NCBI GenBank assembly: GCA_033763975.1
Contig: JANRJM010000017.1
Location: forward strand, 1-64,000
Reading direction: 5' to 3'
Length of the DNA stretch: 64,000 nucleotides
Origin: Planctomycetota bacterium
GTDB lineage: Bacteria; Planctomycetota; Phycisphaerae; Phycisphaerales; UBA1924
Below the pieces are notes generated by a model that was not told the origin of the DNA, did no database searches, and worked only from the letters and a program-made list of their open reading frames with translations. Below are positions 61,778 to 64,000 of the stretch, piece after piece; position 1 is the stretch's first letter; each line of letters starts with the position of its first letter. The position numbers and the translations under genes were made by a program.

Positions 61778-63892
61778 TCAGTCGGCGACGCGCACGCCGT
61801 CGAGCACGAGCACGCCCTCGGGCGCGTCCTCGACCGAGAGTTCGCTCAGCACGCCGGTGACCGCGATGATCGAGCCGGGCGCGAGCGGACGCGTGGGCTC
61901 GCTCAGCAGCAGCACGACGACGGGCGACGGGGCCTCGCTGCGCCCGCGTGCGCGGCAGTACAGCACCTGCCCGCCCGAGGCGTCGCTCTCCGCACGCTCG
62001 AGCACCAGTTCCCAGGCGCCGGCGACGGACTTGCCCAGGTACCGCCCGGCAACAGCGGCCCGCTCGCCCAGCGTGGAGCCGCGGATGGTCTCGATGACGC
62101 GGACGGGCGTGTCCGACCAGTCGAGCACGCCGCCGCGAGAGGACGCGCGGTACACCACCGACGCGCGCGGGGCGTCGGCGGCGGGCGGGGCGACGCGTTC
62201 GTCGGCGAGCGCCGGGGCCGGTACGGGTTCGAACCAGTCGGACGGCAGGTCCCGCCACTGCGTGCCCGAGTCGTCGGCGACGGGGATGTCGAGATACGTG
62301 GAGACGCCCGGCGCGGCCGAGGCGGTGTAGATCGCCTCCGCGCCCAGCGAGGCGGAATACACCGAGCCCGCGTCGTACCACGGCACGGCGGGCTCGCACC
62401 ACGCGCTGTACGCGGGGACGGCCGGAATCACGGCGCAGTACGACACGGGGCGGCAGATTACGACGGGCGTGCACCACGCGCCGCACGGATCGAACCCGCA
62501 GCGGTGCCACGAACGCCAGGACGGCGGGCAGGGGGCGTAGTGGTAGCGGTGCCCGTACCAGTGCGAGCGGTACGACACGGTCGTGTACCACGGGTCGCAC
62601 CAGGGGTCGCGATACCAGTGCGACCAGCCGCTGGAGTACCCGACCGAGACGCCCCACCCGGCGGAACCGAAGCCGATGGAGATGCCCCAGCCGGAGGAAC
62701 GGGGACGGATCCAGTCGCAATCGTCTTCCCAGTGCCGGTAGCCGCGGGAATGCCGGTAGTGGGCGTACGAGCCGTGCCCGTGCCCGTAGCCGCGGTGGTC
62801 ATCGTGATGATCCCAGTGCCGCTCGGAATGGTGGCCCCGGTACGAATCGTGCCCGCGCCCGTCGTGGAGACGCTCGGGCGTCTGGGCCGCGACGGCGACC
62901 GATCGCTCGACCATGCGGGCCCGCGGGTGCGTCGATGCGTACGTGAACGACTCGGGCGCGGTGCGCGTGCTCGGGGTCCGCTCGCGCGAGACGACCTCGA
63001 CCGCGTTGGGCTCGGCCTTCTCCGCGGGGCGAGTTGCGGCCCGGTCGATCGGCGTGAAGATGCGGCGTGCCGGGCCGGTGCGCGTGCTGGGATCGGTGCG
63101 CACGACCTCCGCCGGCGGGCGGTTCTGCGGGACGTTCTTCACCACGCCGTCGGGCCCGGTGAACGTGGAGGGCGGGGCGACGCGCGGCGCATCGGCGTTC
63201 GAGGCGGAGTCACGCGCGCGGTCCATCATTCGGAACCGCGGGTTGGTCGGCGCTCGCTCCACCGTCCCTCGCCCGACGGTGGAGCGGTCCATCTTGAGGT
63301 CGCTGGGCGGGGGCGTCGCCGGCCGGGTGGGCGCGCGGTCCGGCCCGGACAGGTCCGAGGGCGTGCTCGACTGCATCGGAGGCGGAGAAGTTCGCGGCTG
63401 AGGCCCGGTCCGCTCGAGCATGCGCTGGCGGGGGTTCGGGGGCGCGACGTACCCGCCCGGCACGCTGGACGAGGAGCGCGGCGCGGGACCAACCTGCGGC
63501 GTGCGCGCCCTGGGTGCCTGCGGCGCGGGGGCCGCCTGCGGCGCGCGAGGTCCCGGGGCCGGCGCGGCGCGGCGGTCGTCGGAGCGCGGCGGGGGCGTCG
63601 GGCCGGCACGCTCGATCATCCGGGCGCGCGGGTTCGAACTGGGCGCGGGACGCGAAGGCTCGGCGCGCGGCGGCTCGGCGCGCGGCGCGGGAGCCGCCCG
63701 GGGCGCCTCGACACGCGGCGCGGGACGCGGCTGCTCGGCACGCGGCGCCTGCTGGCGCGCGCGTTCCACCATCTTCGCGCGCGGGTTCTTGTTCTTGTCG
63801 TCGTCAGCCCTCGAGATCGGCGTGCCGGCGACCATCACCAGCGCGGCGCACGCGGCGAGCGGGATCCAACGGCTCTTCATCTCAGGGTTCAT
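61778..63892 (-). CDS. Large exported protein with five NPRxRMxER motifs and an aromatic/His-rich domain
   Basis: A 704-residue protein with a signal peptide (about 1-29). A Pro/Ala/Arg-rich region carries five copies of a nine-residue motif at residues 36-44, 87-95, 153-161, 217-225 and 322-330 (NPRAKMVER, NPRARMIER, NPRQRMLER, NPRFRMMDR, HPRARMVER). Residues about 340-480 are rich in His, Tyr, Trp, Ser and Gly with several Cys. The last ~180 residues form a mixed beta domain. The repeated motif suggests multivalent binding to a partner such as a surface polymer or DNA, but nothing is established. Starts at 63892 and 63880 are both possible. Confidence 0.7.
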   Translation of the reverse strand: MNPEMKSRWIPLAACAALVMVAGTPISRADDDKNKNPRAKMVERARQQAPRAEQPRPAPRVEAPRAAPAPRAEPPRAEPSRPAPSSNPRARMIERAGPTPPPRSDDRRAAPAPGPRAPQAAPAPQAPRARTPQVGPAPRSSSSVPGGYVAPPNPRQRMLERTGPQPRTSPPPMQSSTPSDLSGPDRAPTRPATPPPSDLKMDRSTVGRGTVERAPTNPRFRMMDRARDSASNADAPRVAPPSTFTGPDGVVKNVPQNRPPAEVVRTDPSTRTGPARRIFTPIDRAATRPAEKAEPNAVEVVSRERTPSTRTAPESFTYASTHPRARMVERSVAVAAQTPERLHDGRGHDSYRGHHSERHWDHHDDHRGYGHGHGSYAHYRHSRGYRHWEDDCDWIRPRSSGWGISIGFGSAGWGVSVGYSSGWSHWYRDPWCDPWYTTVSYRSHWYGHRYHYAPCPPSWRSWHRCGFDPCGAWCTPVVICRPVSYCAVIPAVPAYSAWCEPAVPWYDAGSVYSASLGAEAIYTASAAPGVSTYLDIPVADDSGTQWRDLPSDWFEPVPAPALADERVAPPAADAPRASVVYRASSRGGVLDWSDTPVRVIETIRGSTLGERAAVAGRYLGKSVAGAWELVLERAESDASGGQVLYCRARGRSEAPSPVVVLLLSEPTRPLAPGSIIAVTGVLSELSVEDAPEGVLVLDGVRVAD

Positions 63893-63951
63893 GAGAGTGT
63901 TTGAGGCGCGGGGAGAGAGGATGTTCCGAGATTCCGCGCCCCACCTTTGTA

Positions 63952-63968
63952 CGGACGATATCCGTCCG
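63952..63968. promoter_or_regulatory. Inverted repeat upstream of NPRxRM gene
   Basis: CGGACG pairs with CGTCCG around ATATC. It lies about 60 bases upstream of the gene start and may be an operator. Nothing else is recognised between 63893 and the window end. Confidence 0.3.
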
Positions 63969-64000
63969 GGTTTCCCGGGGCATCCCGCAGGGCGCCGGCA

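Overview
The window comes from a bacterial chromosome of very high G+C, about 70% or more across most genes. Gene content points to the Planctomycetota, most likely a Phycisphaerae-type lineage. The clues are a bacterial topoisomerase VI B subunit, ECF sigma modules with anti-sigma/prepilin-like hybrids, HU-like proteins with Lys/Ala/Pro tails, ExbB/ExbD/VWA clusters, a fused SecDF and a Gram-negative envelope (Mla, HldD, DUF481 barrel). This assignment rests on gene families and composition, not on a marker search. Genes are dense, and many neighbours overlap by ATGA, GTGA or TGATG, so translational coupling is common.

Layout. 1-298: 3' end of a KdpE-like response regulator. 299-870: a gene-poor stretch of mixed composition. 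871-3176: a four-gene redox operon whose third gene fuses a ferric-reductase-like haem membrane domain to a Rieske domain. 3266-4787: mscL and a DUF481 outer-membrane barrel gene. 4910-6526: tRNA-Met followed by a small low-GC island bounded by a 45-bp duplication of the tRNA 3' end and carrying a DUF433/PIN-like toxin-antitoxin pair. 6592-9196: a small conserved protein, an EEP-family phosphoesterase/nuclease, an HU-like protein with a clear terminator, and psuG. 9220-11232: ECF sigma module 1. 11412-19822: guanine deaminase, POT transporter, galactokinase with a membrane partner, a degenerate phosphoglycerate-mutase homologue, agmatinase-family enzyme and an M50 protease. 19903-20646: ribosomal proteins L20 and L35. 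20773-25105: two more ECF sigma modules and a small DUF4286 gene.

25607-35942 is a tightly coupled eight-gene minus-strand operon: VWA membrane protein, exported protein, ExbB/TolQ, two ExbD/TolR, and three large helical or repeat proteins. It is the best candidate here for an undescribed envelope machine. 36035-37551 holds pyrH and frr. 37589-43774 holds a minimal zincin, a zinc-ribbon membrane protein, a MoxR ATPase, a CDGSH protein, a GNAT and a 1027-residue GlcD-GlcF fusion.

43806-57530 is a same-strand run of envelope and RNA-modification genes: topoVI-B, a degenerate QueC-like protein, UDP-glucuronate decarboxylase, HldD, LysM protein, SecDF, YajC, Tgt, rhomboid, a pseudo-M50 protein and a Nudix hydrolase. 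57556-59463 holds MlaF and MlaD without MlaE. Enolase, PhoU and a large exported protein with five NPRxRMxER motifs close the window.

Three themes stand out: enzyme homologues that have lost catalytic residues (phosphoglycerate mutase, M50 protease, QueC); an energised VWA/ExbBD operon; and a tRNA-targeted mini-island that has no integrase of its own.
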